A DNA stretch of 64,000 bases from a bacterium. GTDB taxonomy: Bacteria; Desulfobacterota; Deferrisomatia; Deferrisomatales; BM512. Below are positions 8,464 through 17,696 of this stretch, piece after piece. The notes under the pieces were generated by a model. It was not told the DNA's origin, made no database searches, and worked only from the letters and a program-made list of their open reading frames with translations. Position 1 is the stretch's first letter; every line of letters begins with the position of its first letter. The position numbers and the translations under genes were made by a program. The stretch spans positions 44,109 to 108,108 of the forward strand of contig SCTA01000035.1 in assembly GCA_004322275.1 (NCBI GenBank), in the 5' to 3' direction.

Positions 8464-9951
8464 ATGGAAACAAGGTACGACAATCCGCTGATACGCCAGC
8501 GCCTGGAGAAATCCCAGGCCATGCGCGAAGCCGGGCAGAACCCCTATCCGAACGACTTTAAGCCCGAACACACCGCCGGGATTGTCAAAAAGGAGTGCGG
8601 CAGCCTCACCGGCGAAGAGTTGCAGGCGCTTGAGAAGACCTACTCCCTCGCGGGCAGGATCATGGCGGTGCGCAGCTTCGGCAAGGCGGCTTTCGTCCAG
8701 CTCGCGGACAGAACCGGGCAGCAGCAGGTCTTCGTACAGAAGGCGGCGCTCGGCGAAGAGGGGTTCGAGGCCTTTAAAAAGTACGACATCGGCGATTACA
8801 TCGGCGTGGTCGGTAAACCCTTTATCACCCGCACCGGCGAACTAACGGTCGAGGTTAAAACACTGAAATTCCTCTCCAAGAGCCTTCGCCCCCTTCCCGA
8901 GAAATGGCACGGGCTCACCGACAAGGAGACGAGATACCGCCAGCGCTACGTTGATCTCATCGTGACTCCCGAGGTCGGCGAGACCTTCAGGATGCGAAGC
9001 AAGATCGTCGCCTTCATCAGGAACTTTTTCCACCAGAAGGACTTTCTCGAAGTGGAAACCCCGATGATGCAGCCTATCCCCGGCGGAGCCACGGCGCGCC
9101 CCTTCGTCACCCACCACAACGCGCTAGATATGACCCTCTATCTTCGCATCGCTCCCGAGCTTTACCTGAAACGTCTCATCGTCGGCGGACTTGAGAGGGT
9201 TTTCGAGATAAACCGCAATTTCCGGAACGAAGGCCTTTCGCACCAGCACAACCCCGAGTTCACCATGCTGGAGTTCTACCTCGCCTACGCCACCTACGAA
9301 GACCTCATGGACCTGACCGAGTGCCTCTTCGTGAACATGGCCAAAGAGCTGAAAGGGAGCCACGAGATAGTCTATCAGGAGAAGGCGATAGACTTTTCGC
9401 CCGGCTGGGACAGGCTTTCGATGGCCCAGGCGATTGAGAAATACGGGGAGATGAGCGCCGCGGAGACAGAGGACGAAGCGAAGCTTCGCGCCTACGCCAA
9501 GAAACTCCATATCGAGGGAGGCGAAAAGATGGCCTGGGGGAAGCTTTTGGCGGAGGTCTTCGAGGCCGTCGCCGAGCCCCACCTCATTCAGCCGACCTTC
9601 ATTACCCAGTATCCGGTCGAGGTGAGCCCCCTTTCGCGCAGAAACGAGAAGGATCCGCGCTTCACCGACAGGTTCGAGCTTTACATGGCCGGGCGCGAGA
9701 TAGCCAACGGCTTTAGCGAGCTGAACGACCCCGTAGACCAGATGGAGCGCTTCATGGCCCAGTCGGGCGAGCGCGACAAGGGCGACGACGAGGCCCACTG
9801 GGTGGACGAGGACTACGTCCGGGCGCTGGAGTACGGCATGCCCCCCACGGCGGGCGAGGGGATAGGGATAGACAGGGTCGTCATGCTCTTTACCGATTCG
9901 GCCAGCATACGCGACGTAATCTTCTTCCCGCACATGAGGCCGGAGGCGTAA
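8464..9951 (+). CDS. lysS: Lysyl-tRNA synthetase, class II
   Basis: Charges tRNA-Lys with lysine. The 495-residue length is typical. It has an N-terminal OB-fold anticodon-binding domain (LAGRIMAVRSFGKAAF), a class II motif 2 (VFEINRNFRNEG) and motif 3 (GEGIGIDRVVMLF). ATG 8464 has GAAGGA about ten bases upstream. The next gene starts on the base after its stop codon, so lysS heads the outer-membrane biogenesis operon. Confidence 0.97.
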   Translation: METRYDNPLIRQRLEKSQAMREAGQNPYPNDFKPEHTAGIVKKECGSLTGEELQALEKTYSLAGRIMAVRSFGKAAFVQLADRTGQQQVFVQKAALGEEGFEAFKKYDIGDYIGVVGKPFITRTGELTVEVKTLKFLSKSLRPLPEKWHGLTDKETRYRQRYVDLIVTPEVGETFRMRSKIVAFIRNFFHQKDFLEVETPMMQPIPGGATARPFVTHHNALDMTLYLRIAPELYLKRLIVGGLERVFEINRNFRNEGLSHQHNPEFTMLEFYLAYATYEDLMDLTECLFVNMAKELKGSHEIVYQEKAIDFSPGWDRLSMAQAIEKYGEMSAAETEDEAKLRAYAKKLHIEGGEKMAWGKLLAEVFEAVAEPHLIQPTFITQYPVEVSPLSRRNEKDPRFTDRFELYMAGREIANGFSELNDPVDQMERFMAQSGERDKGDDEAHWVDEDYVRALEYGMPPTAGEGIGIDRVVMLFTDSASIRDVIFFPHMRPEA

Positions 9952-11187
9952 ATGTCCCGGCTGATGGGCTTTGAGCTCTGGATTGCCTACCGCTACATGC
10001 GGGTGCGGGCAAGAGAGATCTTCATAAAGCTCATTACCTGGCTCAGCGTGGGCGGCGTCGCGATAGGCGTGATGGCGCTCGTGGTTGTTCTGGCGGTGAT
10101 GACCGGCTTTGAAAAGGACCTTCGCGAGAAGATAATCGGCGCGAATCCCCACGTTAAGATAACCGCCAAAGGCAAAGAGCTTAAAAACTACGAGGAGCTT
10201 GCGAAAGCGGCCCTTGAGGTTAAGGGCGTCAAGTCCGCCCGCCCCTACGTGGAGCGCAAGATGATGATCTCGACGAAGAAGAGCGCGAGGGGCGTCCTTC
10301 TTCGCGGGGTAAAGGCGGGAGCGGCAAGCGGCCTTCCCGACCTCGACAGGGTGGTCAACTCAACCGATCTTTCGGTCACGGCCGGGAGGGAAATGGGGCC
10401 GGGGATACTCCTCGGCGCGGAGCTGGCGAAGAACCTCGGCGTGATGCAGGGCGACAAGGTGCGCGTCTTCAGCCCCGGCGGAGCGGAAACCCCTGCGGGG
10501 TTTCTGCCGAGGTTCCGGGTCTTCACCGTGGTTGAGACCTTCGTCACCGGCATGTACGAGTACGATTCGGCCTGGGTGCTTATCGATCTCGACGAGGCGA
10601 GGGACTTTCTCCGCATGGAGGAAGGGGTCACGGGCATCGACATAAGGGTCGAGGAACCCGCGAACGCCGCCTCTCTGGCTCGCGCGATAGAGGGAAAGGC
10701 CGGAGGGGATTATCTGGTCAGGGACTGGATGGAGATGAACCGCTCCCTCTTCGGGGCGATGAAGCTTGAAAAGCTGACGATGTTTCTCGTGCTGGGGCTC
10801 ATTATCGTCGTCGCCGCCTTCAACATCGCCTCCACGCTCATCATGGTGGTGATGGACAAGACGCGGGACATTGGAATACTGAAATCGATGGGCGCGTCGA
10901 AAAAGGCGATAATGCAGATATTCATGCTCAAGGGAGCCCTTATCGGCGTGACGGGAACCGTCCTTGGGGTTTTTCTGGGCGTATCCCTCGGGCTTTTGCT
11001 GAAGTCCACGAACATCCTCGGCCTGCCGCCGGACGTTTTTTACATGAGCGCGGTGCCGGTGGAGATGCAGGCCGGAACCATTGCGGTTATTGCCTTGTCC
11101 TCGGTTTTCGTCTGCCTTGCGGCTACCGTCTACCCCGCGTGGCAGGCAGCGAGGCTCGACCCGGTCGAAACCATCCGGTACGAGTGA
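9952..11187 (+). CDS. lolC: Lipoprotein-releasing ABC transporter permease LolC/LolE
   Basis: An inner-membrane subunit of the Lol system, which extracts outer-membrane lipoproteins for transfer to LolA. The 411 residues give one N-terminal membrane helix (about 25-50), a large periplasmic domain and three C-terminal helices of the FtsX/MacB fold. Only one permease gene is present, so the complex may be a LolC/E homodimer as in bacteria with LolF-type systems; a second copy elsewhere cannot be excluded. It abuts lysS with no spacer. The ATPase lolD lies one gene downstream. Confidence 0.92.
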   Translation: MSRLMGFELWIAYRYMRVRAREIFIKLITWLSVGGVAIGVMALVVVLAVMTGFEKDLREKIIGANPHVKITAKGKELKNYEELAKAALEVKGVKSARPYVERKMMISTKKSARGVLLRGVKAGAASGLPDLDRVVNSTDLSVTAGREMGPGILLGAELAKNLGVMQGDKVRVFSPGGAETPAGFLPRFRVFTVVETFVTGMYEYDSAWVLIDLDEARDFLRMEEGVTGIDIRVEEPANAASLARAIEGKAGGDYLVRDWMEMNRSLFGAMKLEKLTMFLVLGLIIVVAAFNIASTLIMVVMDKTRDIGILKSMGASKKAIMQIFMLKGALIGVTGTVLGVFLGVSLGLLLKSTNILGLPPDVFYMSAVPVEMQAGTIAVIALSSVFVCLAATVYPAWQAARLDPVETIRYE

Positions 11188-11206
11188 GCCAGGAAGGAAA
11201 GTTACG

Positions 11207-11884
11207 ATGGCCGTATTTAAAAAAGACAAGCCGGAATCAAAACTTACGCGCGAGGCGCCGCACGAGGTGGATTTCGAGGCTCTCGCCGGCATCGATTACA
11301 AGACCCTCAAGGCTGTCGCGCAGACCTACGCCGACCCGGCCCTTCTCTACCGCCCGATCTCCCTCGTCCGCCCTCTCTTCCGCATGGAGGAGGGGCAGCT
11401 ATTCCAGAACACCGAACGCCTCACGCTCGGCGAGGAAAACGGTGTCTGCGGCTCGCTGCCGGAGGGAATGGCTTCCTTTATCGACAGCGCCCTCCCCGTG
11501 GACAAGGAAGAGATAGGCAGGAGCTTTTCCCCCGTGTCGCTGCCCGTCGGGTCTCTGGTCTTTTCCGAGGACGATCCCGCGGCGTTTTTCTACTTCGTAA
11601 CGAGGGGGCATCTGGCCGTCTTCATAAAGGAGCCGGGCGGGGCGGAGCCGATAGAGCTTGAAACCCTCGGTTCGGGCGAGTTTTTCGGGGAAGAGGGGCT
11701 TTTGGGCCACAAGCACAGACCCTATACGGTGAGGGTCGTGGAAGACGCCCTGCTCATGCGGGCGGAAGTGGAAACGCTCAGGCAACTGGTCAACAGAAGC
11801 GCCAGATTGATGGAAATCCTCTCCTCGGTCAGGGAGAGACGTGTCGCCTGCGCTATATCCAGGGTTTTGGGGAGAAATTCCTGA
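11207..11884 (+). CDS. Cyclic-nucleotide-binding domain protein within the lol operon
   Basis: A 225-residue cytoplasmic protein starting at ATG 11207 (AGGAAGG upstream). Residues about 100-190 form a CAP-type cyclic nucleotide-binding jelly roll (VFSEDDPAAFFYFVTRGHL, then GSGEFFGEEGLLGHKHRPYT). There is no HTH DNA-binding domain and no kinase or channel domain, so it is a stand-alone sensor or a structural relic. The R in the canonical phosphate-binding cassette is not obvious, so nucleotide binding is uncertain. It sits between the Lol permease and the Lol ATPase and overlaps lolD by one base, which is an unusual insertion in this operon. Confidence 0.8.
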   Translation: MAVFKKDKPESKLTREAPHEVDFEALAGIDYKTLKAVAQTYADPALLYRPISLVRPLFRMEEGQLFQNTERLTLGEENGVCGSLPEGMASFIDSALPVDKEEIGRSFSPVSLPVGSLVFSEDDPAAFFYFVTRGHLAVFIKEPGGAEPIELETLGSGEFFGEEGLLGHKHRPYTVRVVEDALLMRAEVETLRQLVNRSARLMEILSSVRERRVACAISRVLGRNS

Positions 11885-12570
11885 TGGAAAAATTTCTCAG
11901 GGTCTGCTGCCTGAAGAGGTCTTTCAGGCAGGGAGACACCTGTGTAGACGTTCTCAACGGAATCGATCTGGAGCTTCAAAAGGGCGAGCTTTTGTCGGTC
12001 GTCGGTCCCTCCGGCGCGGGCAAATCCACCTTTCTGCACATACTCGGAACCCTGGACCGGCCGACCTCGGGAAAGGTTCTCTTCGACGGCGAGGATGTCT
12101 TTGAAAGGCGGGATCAGGACCTGGCCGATTTCAGAAACCGGAAGATAGGATTTGTATTTCAGTTCCATCACCTGCTGCCTGAGTTCACCGCCCTTGAGAA
12201 CGCCTCCATGCCCGCGAGGATAGCGGGTATGGAGCAGGGTGAGGCGGAGGCTTCGGCGAAGGAACTGCTCGACGGCGTCGGCCTCGGCCACAGGCTCCGC
12301 CACCGTCCCTCGGAACTCTCCGGCGGCGAGCAGCAGAGGGTGTCGCTGGCGCGGGCTCTGGTCATGAAACCTTCCCTTCTTCTCGCCGACGAGCCCACGG
12401 GGAATCTCGACCACGCCACCGGCAAGGTGGTGCAGGATCTGCTCCTTTACATGAACAGGTGTTACGGCGTCACTCTGGTTGTCGCGACCCACAATCTCGA
12501 ACTTGCGGCCGAGACCGACAGGGTGCTTACGATAGAAGACGGAAGAGTCGTGAAAGAAGTGATAAATTGA
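11884..12570 (+). CDS. lolD: Lipoprotein-releasing ABC transporter ATPase LolD
   Basis: A 228-residue ABC ATPase of the MacB/LolD type that powers lipoprotein release from the inner membrane. Walker A is GPSGAGKST, the signature is LSGGEQQRVSLARAL, and Walker B is LLADEPTGNLD. The Q-loop region reads FVFQFHHLLPEFTALEN, as in LolD. The start overlaps the preceding stop (TGATG), and bamA starts inside its last codons, so translation is coupled across all three genes. Confidence 0.95.
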   Translation: MEKFLRVCCLKRSFRQGDTCVDVLNGIDLELQKGELLSVVGPSGAGKSTFLHILGTLDRPTSGKVLFDGEDVFERRDQDLADFRNRKIGFVFQFHHLLPEFTALENASMPARIAGMEQGEAEASAKELLDGVGLGHRLRHRPSELSGGEQQRVSLARALVMKPSLLLADEPTGNLDHATGKVVQDLLLYMNRCYGVTLVVATHNLELAAETDRVLTIEDGRVVKEVIN

Positions 12571-14852
12571 TAAAAACCGGATTTCGTTTACTTGCCGTTC
12601 TGCTCCTTTTGGGGCTGGCGACGTTTGCCGCGGCCCAGGAGACCGTGCCTTCGGTTACGATAAAGGGACTCCTCCGGCTCGAAGAGACGCCTCTTTTGTC
12701 TACGCTAAAGACCGTCGCGGGGAGCGCCTACGACGAGGCGAACCTCAGGGACGACATAAAGGCGCTTTACGACACAGGCAATTTCGATACGGTCGCGGCC
12801 TCTCTGGAAAGCGACGGCAGCGTCTCCTTCATCGTGATCGAAAAGCCCGCCCTTCACGACTGGTCCCTGGAGGGGGACGACCAGATCAAGGAAGAGGATG
12901 TCGAAAAGGAGTTGCCCCTAAAGACAGGCGAGCTTATCAAGCGCGGAATGGTCGAGCAGTCCGAGGAGATTTTGCGCAGGAAGTACTTTGAGAAAGGATA
13001 CTACCTTTGCAGGATCACCCCGGAGATTAAAAAGATAGAGGACGGCAAGAACAGGGCCGACCTCGTTTTTCGCGTAAAGAGGGGGGAAAAGGTCCAGGTC
13101 CGGAAGATAAACCTGCCGGGAGTCTCGCCAGAGGACGAAAAGGCCCTGCGCGACGGAATGCTCCTTCCGGAGGAAGGATTCTGGAGCTGGCTCACCACGT
13201 CCGCCTCCTTCAGCAAAGAGCAGCTCGACAGGGATGTCGAGTGGATAAATTACTACTACGCCGATCAGGGCTACGCCGAGGCGAGGGTAGACAAGCCGGT
13301 GGTCGAGCTGACCCCCGACATGCGCTACGTAAGGGTCGATATTCCCATAACCCCCGGCCGTCTTTACGACATCGGGGTTGTCTCCTTTTCAGGCGATTCG
13401 CAGTTTGAAGAGGCGAAGCTGCGCGAGGCGGCCGCGCTCAAAACAGGTGAGCGGTTCAGCTCCAAAAATCTGCGCGAGGCTATGTGGAGGCTGGAAGAAC
13501 TCCATACCGACGAGGGCTACGCCTTCGCCAGGGCGAGGCCGCAGGTCGAACTTGACCGTGAAAAACTGCTTGTGAAGGTGAATTTCGCCATCGAAAAGGG
13601 CGACAGGTACACGATCGGAAGAATCGACGTGCTCGGAAACACCATTTCGAGGGATCGCGTGCTCCGGCGCGAATTCGAGATCGCCGAAGGCGAAATATAC
13701 AAGGGCAGCGCCATCAAGGACGCCCAGAAGAGAATAAACCGGCTCGGCTTTTTTGAATCCGTCGACATGGACCTGCGCCGCAGGCCGGGGACCTCTCTTA
13801 TAGACGTGGAGGTCAAGGTAAAGGAGCAGCCCACCGGCACGATAAGCGCGGGCGGCGGCTACTCCACCGTGGACGGTATTTACGGCATGATAAACCTGAG
13901 CCAGAGAAATCTTTTCGGCTACGGCTACCAGCTCTCCCTGAATGGAATGTTCGGCGTCGAGAACGAGAACTACACGCTCTCCTTCTCCAACCCGAGGGTC
14001 TATGACAGCAAGGTATATGCTGGCCTCGATCTCTACAAGAATTACAAGGAGTACTCGGAGTTTATCCGGAAATCCTACGGTTTCAGCCTGAAAACGGGTC
14101 TTTCCTTCAACGACGAGTGGAGCTCCCGGATATCCTATTCGCTCGACAATTCGGAGGTTTACGATGTCTGCACCCAGAGCGAGTACGACGCGGGAACCTG
14201 CACAGATCCCGCTTCTCTCAGCGTGCAGGAGCAGGAGGGCACCATTATCACCTCCTCCGTAACGCCCTCGATAACCTACGACACCAGAGACAATTACTGG
14301 GAGGCGACGAAGGGCGTAAACGTAAAGCTGGCGGCGGAGCTTGCGGGCGGGCCTATGGGTTTCGATTCCGATTACCTGAAGACCAATCTGGACGCAAAAA
14401 AGTACTGGCCCGGCCCCTTCGATTCGGTCTTTACGGTCGAGGGACACGGAGCCCACATTAAAAGCCTGAGCGACGAGGAGGTGCCGATTTACGAGCGCTT
14501 TGCTCTGGGCGGGATGTATACTATCCGCGGTTTCGGCTACCGCTCCATCGGTCCGAGAGACGAGGCCACCGGAGAGGTTCTCGGAGGCGACAAATACGTT
14601 CAGTTCAACGCGGAGTGTTTGTACCCGCTGGTAAAAGAGGCGAAACTCAAGCTGGTCTTCTTTGTGGACGCGGGCAACGTCTGGGACATCGGGGAGGATT
14701 TTTTCGCTTCGCGCCTTCGCATGTCCACCGGCGCGGGTTTCAGATGGTTTTCGCCGATGGGGCCGCTTCGGCTGGAGTACGGCCGGATAATCGACGGAAT
14801 GGAAGGAAGCGGAGACTCCCGCTGGGATTTCAGCATCGGCGGATTCTTTTAA
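12567..14852 (+). CDS. bamA: Outer membrane protein assembly factor BamA
   Basis: Central subunit of the BAM complex that inserts beta-barrel proteins into the outer membrane. The start is TTG 12567, overlapping the lolD stop and followed by a signal peptide (LLAVLLLLGLATFAAAQ); the open frame extends further upstream only as shadow. The 761 residues hold POTRA repeats to about residue 420, then a 16-strand barrel domain (GTISAGGGYSTVDG, YERFALGGMYTIRGFGYR). The protein ends in phenylalanine (FSIGGFF), as expected for the barrel recognition signal. Skp follows 24 bases later. Confidence 0.96.
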   Translation: MIKTGFRLLAVLLLLGLATFAAAQETVPSVTIKGLLRLEETPLLSTLKTVAGSAYDEANLRDDIKALYDTGNFDTVAASLESDGSVSFIVIEKPALHDWSLEGDDQIKEEDVEKELPLKTGELIKRGMVEQSEEILRRKYFEKGYYLCRITPEIKKIEDGKNRADLVFRVKRGEKVQVRKINLPGVSPEDEKALRDGMLLPEEGFWSWLTTSASFSKEQLDRDVEWINYYYADQGYAEARVDKPVVELTPDMRYVRVDIPITPGRLYDIGVVSFSGDSQFEEAKLREAAALKTGERFSSKNLREAMWRLEELHTDEGYAFARARPQVELDREKLLVKVNFAIEKGDRYTIGRIDVLGNTISRDRVLRREFEIAEGEIYKGSAIKDAQKRINRLGFFESVDMDLRRRPGTSLIDVEVKVKEQPTGTISAGGGYSTVDGIYGMINLSQRNLFGYGYQLSLNGMFGVENENYTLSFSNPRVYDSKVYAGLDLYKNYKEYSEFIRKSYGFSLKTGLSFNDEWSSRISYSLDNSEVYDVCTQSEYDAGTCTDPASLSVQEQEGTIITSSVTPSITYDTRDNYWEATKGVNVKLAAELAGGPMGFDSDYLKTNLDAKKYWPGPFDSVFTVEGHGAHIKSLSDEEVPIYERFALGGMYTIRGFGYRSIGPRDEATGEVLGGDKYVQFNAECLYPLVKEAKLKLVFFVDAGNVWDIGEDFFASRLRMSTGAGFRWFSPMGPLRLEYGRIIDGMEGSGDSRWDFSIGGFF

Positions 14853-14876
14853 AACGCGAAAAGACGGAGATTTCCC

Positions 14877-15410
14877 ATGAAGAAAACAACACTGGCAATC
14901 GTTTTGGCGGTCTTTCTCGCCGCTTTGCTGTCAACGGCGGGGTATTGCGAATCCCAGAAAATCGCCGTGGTCGATTTCGAGAAGTGCCTGACCAAGTCGA
15001 AGAAGGGCGCTCGCCTCGGCGGCGAATTTCGGGCCAAACGGGACGCGATAGCCAAGAAAATCACCCTGAAAGAAGACGAGCTCAAGAAGATGATCGCCGA
15101 CTATGAAAAGCAGTCGCCGCTCATGTCCGCCGAGGCAAAGTCCGCGAAAAAAAGCGAGTTCGAGAAGAAAAAGGCCGAGTACCAGAGCGAGGTCGAATCC
15201 GCCGACAAGCTTATGCGCCAGTCCGGCGAAGAACTGACCTCACTGGTCTTCAAGGACCTCGAAGGGATAATAAAGGATCTCGCAAAGAAAGAGGGGTACA
15301 GCCTTATCCTCAACAGCTCCGGTGTCTGGGTGCTCTACTATCAGGACGCCCTCGATGTCACCGCCGAGGTCATACGTCTTTACGACGAAAAGGCGGCGGC
15401 TGAAAAGTGA
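14877..15410 (+). CDS. skp: OmpH/Skp-family periplasmic chaperone
   Basis: A 177-residue exported protein with an N-terminal signal peptide (LAIVLAVFLAALLSTAGYC), a short beta strand (KIAVVDFEKCL) and a long Lys/Glu-rich helical region, the OmpH/Skp layout. Skp holds unfolded outer-membrane proteins for BamA. A cysteine stands right at the predicted cleavage site (GYC) and another at about residue 40, so lipidation was considered, but no proper lipobox is present. The stop overlaps the lpxD start. Confidence 0.88.
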   Translation: MKKTTLAIVLAVFLAALLSTAGYCESQKIAVVDFEKCLTKSKKGARLGGEFRAKRDAIAKKITLKEDELKKMIADYEKQSPLMSAEAKSAKKSEFEKKKAEYQSEVESADKLMRQSGEELTSLVFKDLEGIIKDLAKKEGYSLILNSSGVWVLYYQDALDVTAEVIRLYDEKAAAEK

Positions 15411-16471
15411 GCGGAGTAAGACTGACTCTCAGAGAACTCGCGGAGCTTTTAAAGGCCGAACTCGCCGGCGACGGGGAGATTGCGGTCACCGGCGTTTCCA
15501 CCCTCGGAGAGGCGGGTCCGGAGGAGATATCCTTCCTCGCGAACAGAAAATACCGCCCGGCCCTCGAATCCACGAGGGCGGGAGCGGTTATCGTCTCCCC
15601 GGAGGACCGGGTAGAGGGTAAAAACCTTCTCGTCTCCAAAAATCCCTACCTCGCCTTTGCGCGGGCGGTGAAGCTGTTCAATCCGCCCTCCCATCCCGGC
15701 AACGGGGTGAGCGGCGAGGCGTTTATCGCCAAAAACGTCACTCTCGGCGAGGGGGTGAACGTAATGGCGGGCGCGCACGTGGAAGAGGGCGCCGTCGTCG
15801 GTCCCCGCACCGTAATCTACCCCGGCGCGTATCTCGGGAAAGAGGCGAAAACGGGTTCCGACTGCATCCTCTACTCCAACGTTACGGTGAGGGAGAGGTG
15901 CATCCTCGGCGACCGCGTGATACTGCAGCCGGGAGTGGTCATAGGGGCCGACGGCTTCGGCTACGCCACCGGCCCCGAGGGCCACGAAAAGATTCCCCAG
16001 ATAGGCATCGTCCGGTTGATGGACGACGTCGAGGTGGGGGCGGGCTCCACGATAGACCGGGCCGCGCTGGGGGAGACGCTTGTCGGCAGGGGAACAAAGA
16101 TCGACAATCTGGTGATGGTCGCCCACAACGTGACTATCGGAGAGCACTGCTTCATCGTCTCCCAGACGGGGATAAGCGGCTCGACCAAAATCGGCGATTA
16201 CGTCGTTCTCGCCGGTCAGACCGGCGTTGCGGGCCACATAGAGATAGGCGACAAGGTCATCGCCTCGGGGAGGGCCGGGCTGACCAATTCCGTCGAAACC
16301 GGCTCCCACGTCGCCGGAATGCCGCCCCAGCCCCACAGGGAATGGCTGAGGACGATGGGCGCTTACAAGAAGCTCCCCGAAATGTACAAAAACCTGAAAG
16401 AACTTGAAAAAAGGCTTAAAAGCCTTGAGGAAGATATGAAGTGCGTCAAACCGCCGGAGGACCCCCAATGA
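15407..16471 (+). CDS. lpxD: UDP-3-O-(3-hydroxyacyl)glucosamine N-acyltransferase
   Basis: Third step of lipid A synthesis: adds the N-linked hydroxyacyl chain to UDP-3-O-acylglucosamine. The 354 residues include an N-terminal uridine-binding domain (EEISFLANRKYRPAL), a left-handed beta helix of hexapeptide repeats (about 110-310) with ADGFGYA and the catalytic histidine segment VMVAHNVTIGEHC, and a C-terminal helix. GTG start overlaps the skp stop by 4 bases; the end overlaps fabZ. Confidence 0.96.
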   Translation: MSGVRLTLRELAELLKAELAGDGEIAVTGVSTLGEAGPEEISFLANRKYRPALESTRAGAVIVSPEDRVEGKNLLVSKNPYLAFARAVKLFNPPSHPGNGVSGEAFIAKNVTLGEGVNVMAGAHVEEGAVVGPRTVIYPGAYLGKEAKTGSDCILYSNVTVRERCILGDRVILQPGVVIGADGFGYATGPEGHEKIPQIGIVRLMDDVEVGAGSTIDRAALGETLVGRGTKIDNLVMVAHNVTIGEHCFIVSQTGISGSTKIGDYVVLAGQTGVAGHIEIGDKVIASGRAGLTNSVETGSHVAGMPPQPHREWLRTMGAYKKLPEMYKNLKELEKRLKSLEEDMKCVKPPEDPQ

Positions 16472-16926
16472 TGGACATCAGAAAAATAATGGAGATGATT
16501 CCCCATAGATATCCGTTTCTGCTCGTTGACAGGGTGGTCGAGATGGAAAAGGGGAAGTCGATAAGCGTTATAAAGTGCGTGAGCATAAACGAGCCTTTTT
16601 TCCAGGGGCATTTTCCGGGTCTTCCGATAATGCCGGGGGTTCTGATCGTAGAGGCGATGGCGCAGGCCGGGGGACTTCTCGCGATTGCCTCCGAAGAGGA
16701 GAGCGATACCAACGACAAGCTCTTCCTGTTTCGGAGCATCGAAAAGGCGAAGTTCAGAAAGACAGTCGTTCCGGGGGACGTGCTTCACCTTAACGCGAAG
16801 ATAATCAAGCGCAGAGGCGGGTTCATGACCTTCGAGTGCAAGGCTCTCGTCGACGGGGAAGTCGCCGCGGAGGCGGAGGTTTCCGCTCTCATGACCGACA
16901 AGGCGAGGGGGGAAGAGATAGTATGA
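16468..16926 (+). CDS. fabZ: 3-hydroxyacyl-ACP dehydratase FabZ
   Basis: Dehydrates 3-hydroxyacyl-ACP in fatty-acid elongation, competing with LpxA and LpxD for the same substrate. The start is ATG 16468, overlapping the lpxD stop, with GGAGG seven bases upstream; a second ATG follows immediately. The 152-residue hot-dog protein shows IPHRYPFLLVDRV, with the catalytic histidine in FQGHFPGLPIMPG and glutamate in LIVEAMAQ. It overlaps lpxA by 4 bases. Confidence 0.96.
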   Translation: MMDIRKIMEMIPHRYPFLLVDRVVEMEKGKSISVIKCVSINEPFFQGHFPGLPIMPGVLIVEAMAQAGGLLAIASEEESDTNDKLFLFRSIEKAKFRKTVVPGDVLHLNAKIIKRRGGFMTFECKALVDGEVAAEAEVSALMTDKARGEEIV

Positions 16927-17696
16927 TTGATCCAAGAGCCGTTATCCACGAGGGAGCGAAACTGCACCCGACGGTAAAGGTCGGGCCTTTCGCGGTAATA
17001 GGACCTAACGTCGAGATCGGCGAGTCCACCGAGGTCGGCGCGGCGGCCATCATCGACGGCTACACCACCATCGGGGCTATGAACAGGATTTTCCCCCACG
17101 CAGCGGTGGGGCTGGAGCCGCAGGACCTGAAATTCAAGGGCGAAAAAACCCTGCTCACTATCGGCGACAGGAACGTCATCCGCGAATTCGCCACGATGAA
17201 CCCCGGCACCCTCGGCGGGGGAGGGATAACGAAGGTCGGCAGCGACTGCCTCTTTATGACTTACTCCCACGTCGCCCACGACTGCACTGTGGGCAACCAC
17301 GTCATACTGGCCAACGCCGCCACCCTGGCGGGCCACGTCGAGGTGGAGGATTACGTCATACTGGGCGGGCTTTCCGGGGTCCACCAGTTTTCGAGGCTCG
17401 GGCAGCACTGTATAATCGGGGGCGGCTCCGTCGTCGTCATGGACGTGCCGCCCTTCGTCACCGCCGCCGGAAACCGGGCAAGGCTCTCGGGGCTGAATCT
17501 CGTCGGGCTTAAGAGGCGCGAATTTTCCGAGGAGTCGATAAAGGCTATACGCACGGCTTACCGCCTTCTCTTTCAGGGCTCCGACACCCTGACTAAGGCC
17601 ATAGAAAAATTAAAGTCCATGGAAGAATTCACCCACGCTGAGGTAAGGACTTTCGTGGAGTTTCTGGAGAAGAGCCAGAGGGGAGTGACACGCTGA
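16923..17696 (+). CDS. lpxA: UDP-N-acetylglucosamine acyltransferase
   Basis: First step of lipid A synthesis: 3-O-acylation of UDP-GlcNAc. The start ATG 16923 overlaps the fabZ stop; the open frame reaches further back only as shadow. The 257 residues form hexapeptide repeats (IDPRAVIHEGAKL, VKVGPFAVIGPNVEIG) with the catalytic histidine in YSHVAHDCTVGNH, followed by the C-terminal helical domain. Acyl-chain length preference cannot be read with confidence. Confidence 0.96.
   Translation: MIDPRAVIHEGAKLHPTVKVGPFAVIGPNVEIGESTEVGAAAIIDGYTTIGAMNRIFPHAAVGLEPQDLKFKGEKTLLTIGDRNVIREFATMNPGTLGGGGITKVGSDCLFMTYSHVAHDCTVGNHVILANAATLAGHVEVEDYVILGGLSGVHQFSRLGQHCIIGGGSVVVMDVPPFVTAAGNRARLSGLNLVGLKRREFSEESIKAIRTAYRLLFQGSDTLTKAIEKLKSMEEFTHAEVRTFVEFLEKSQRGVTR

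Noticed and set aside
14877..14960. Skp N-terminus as a lipoprotein signal
   Set aside because: A cysteine lies at the predicted cleavage site, but the residues before it do not form a lipobox.
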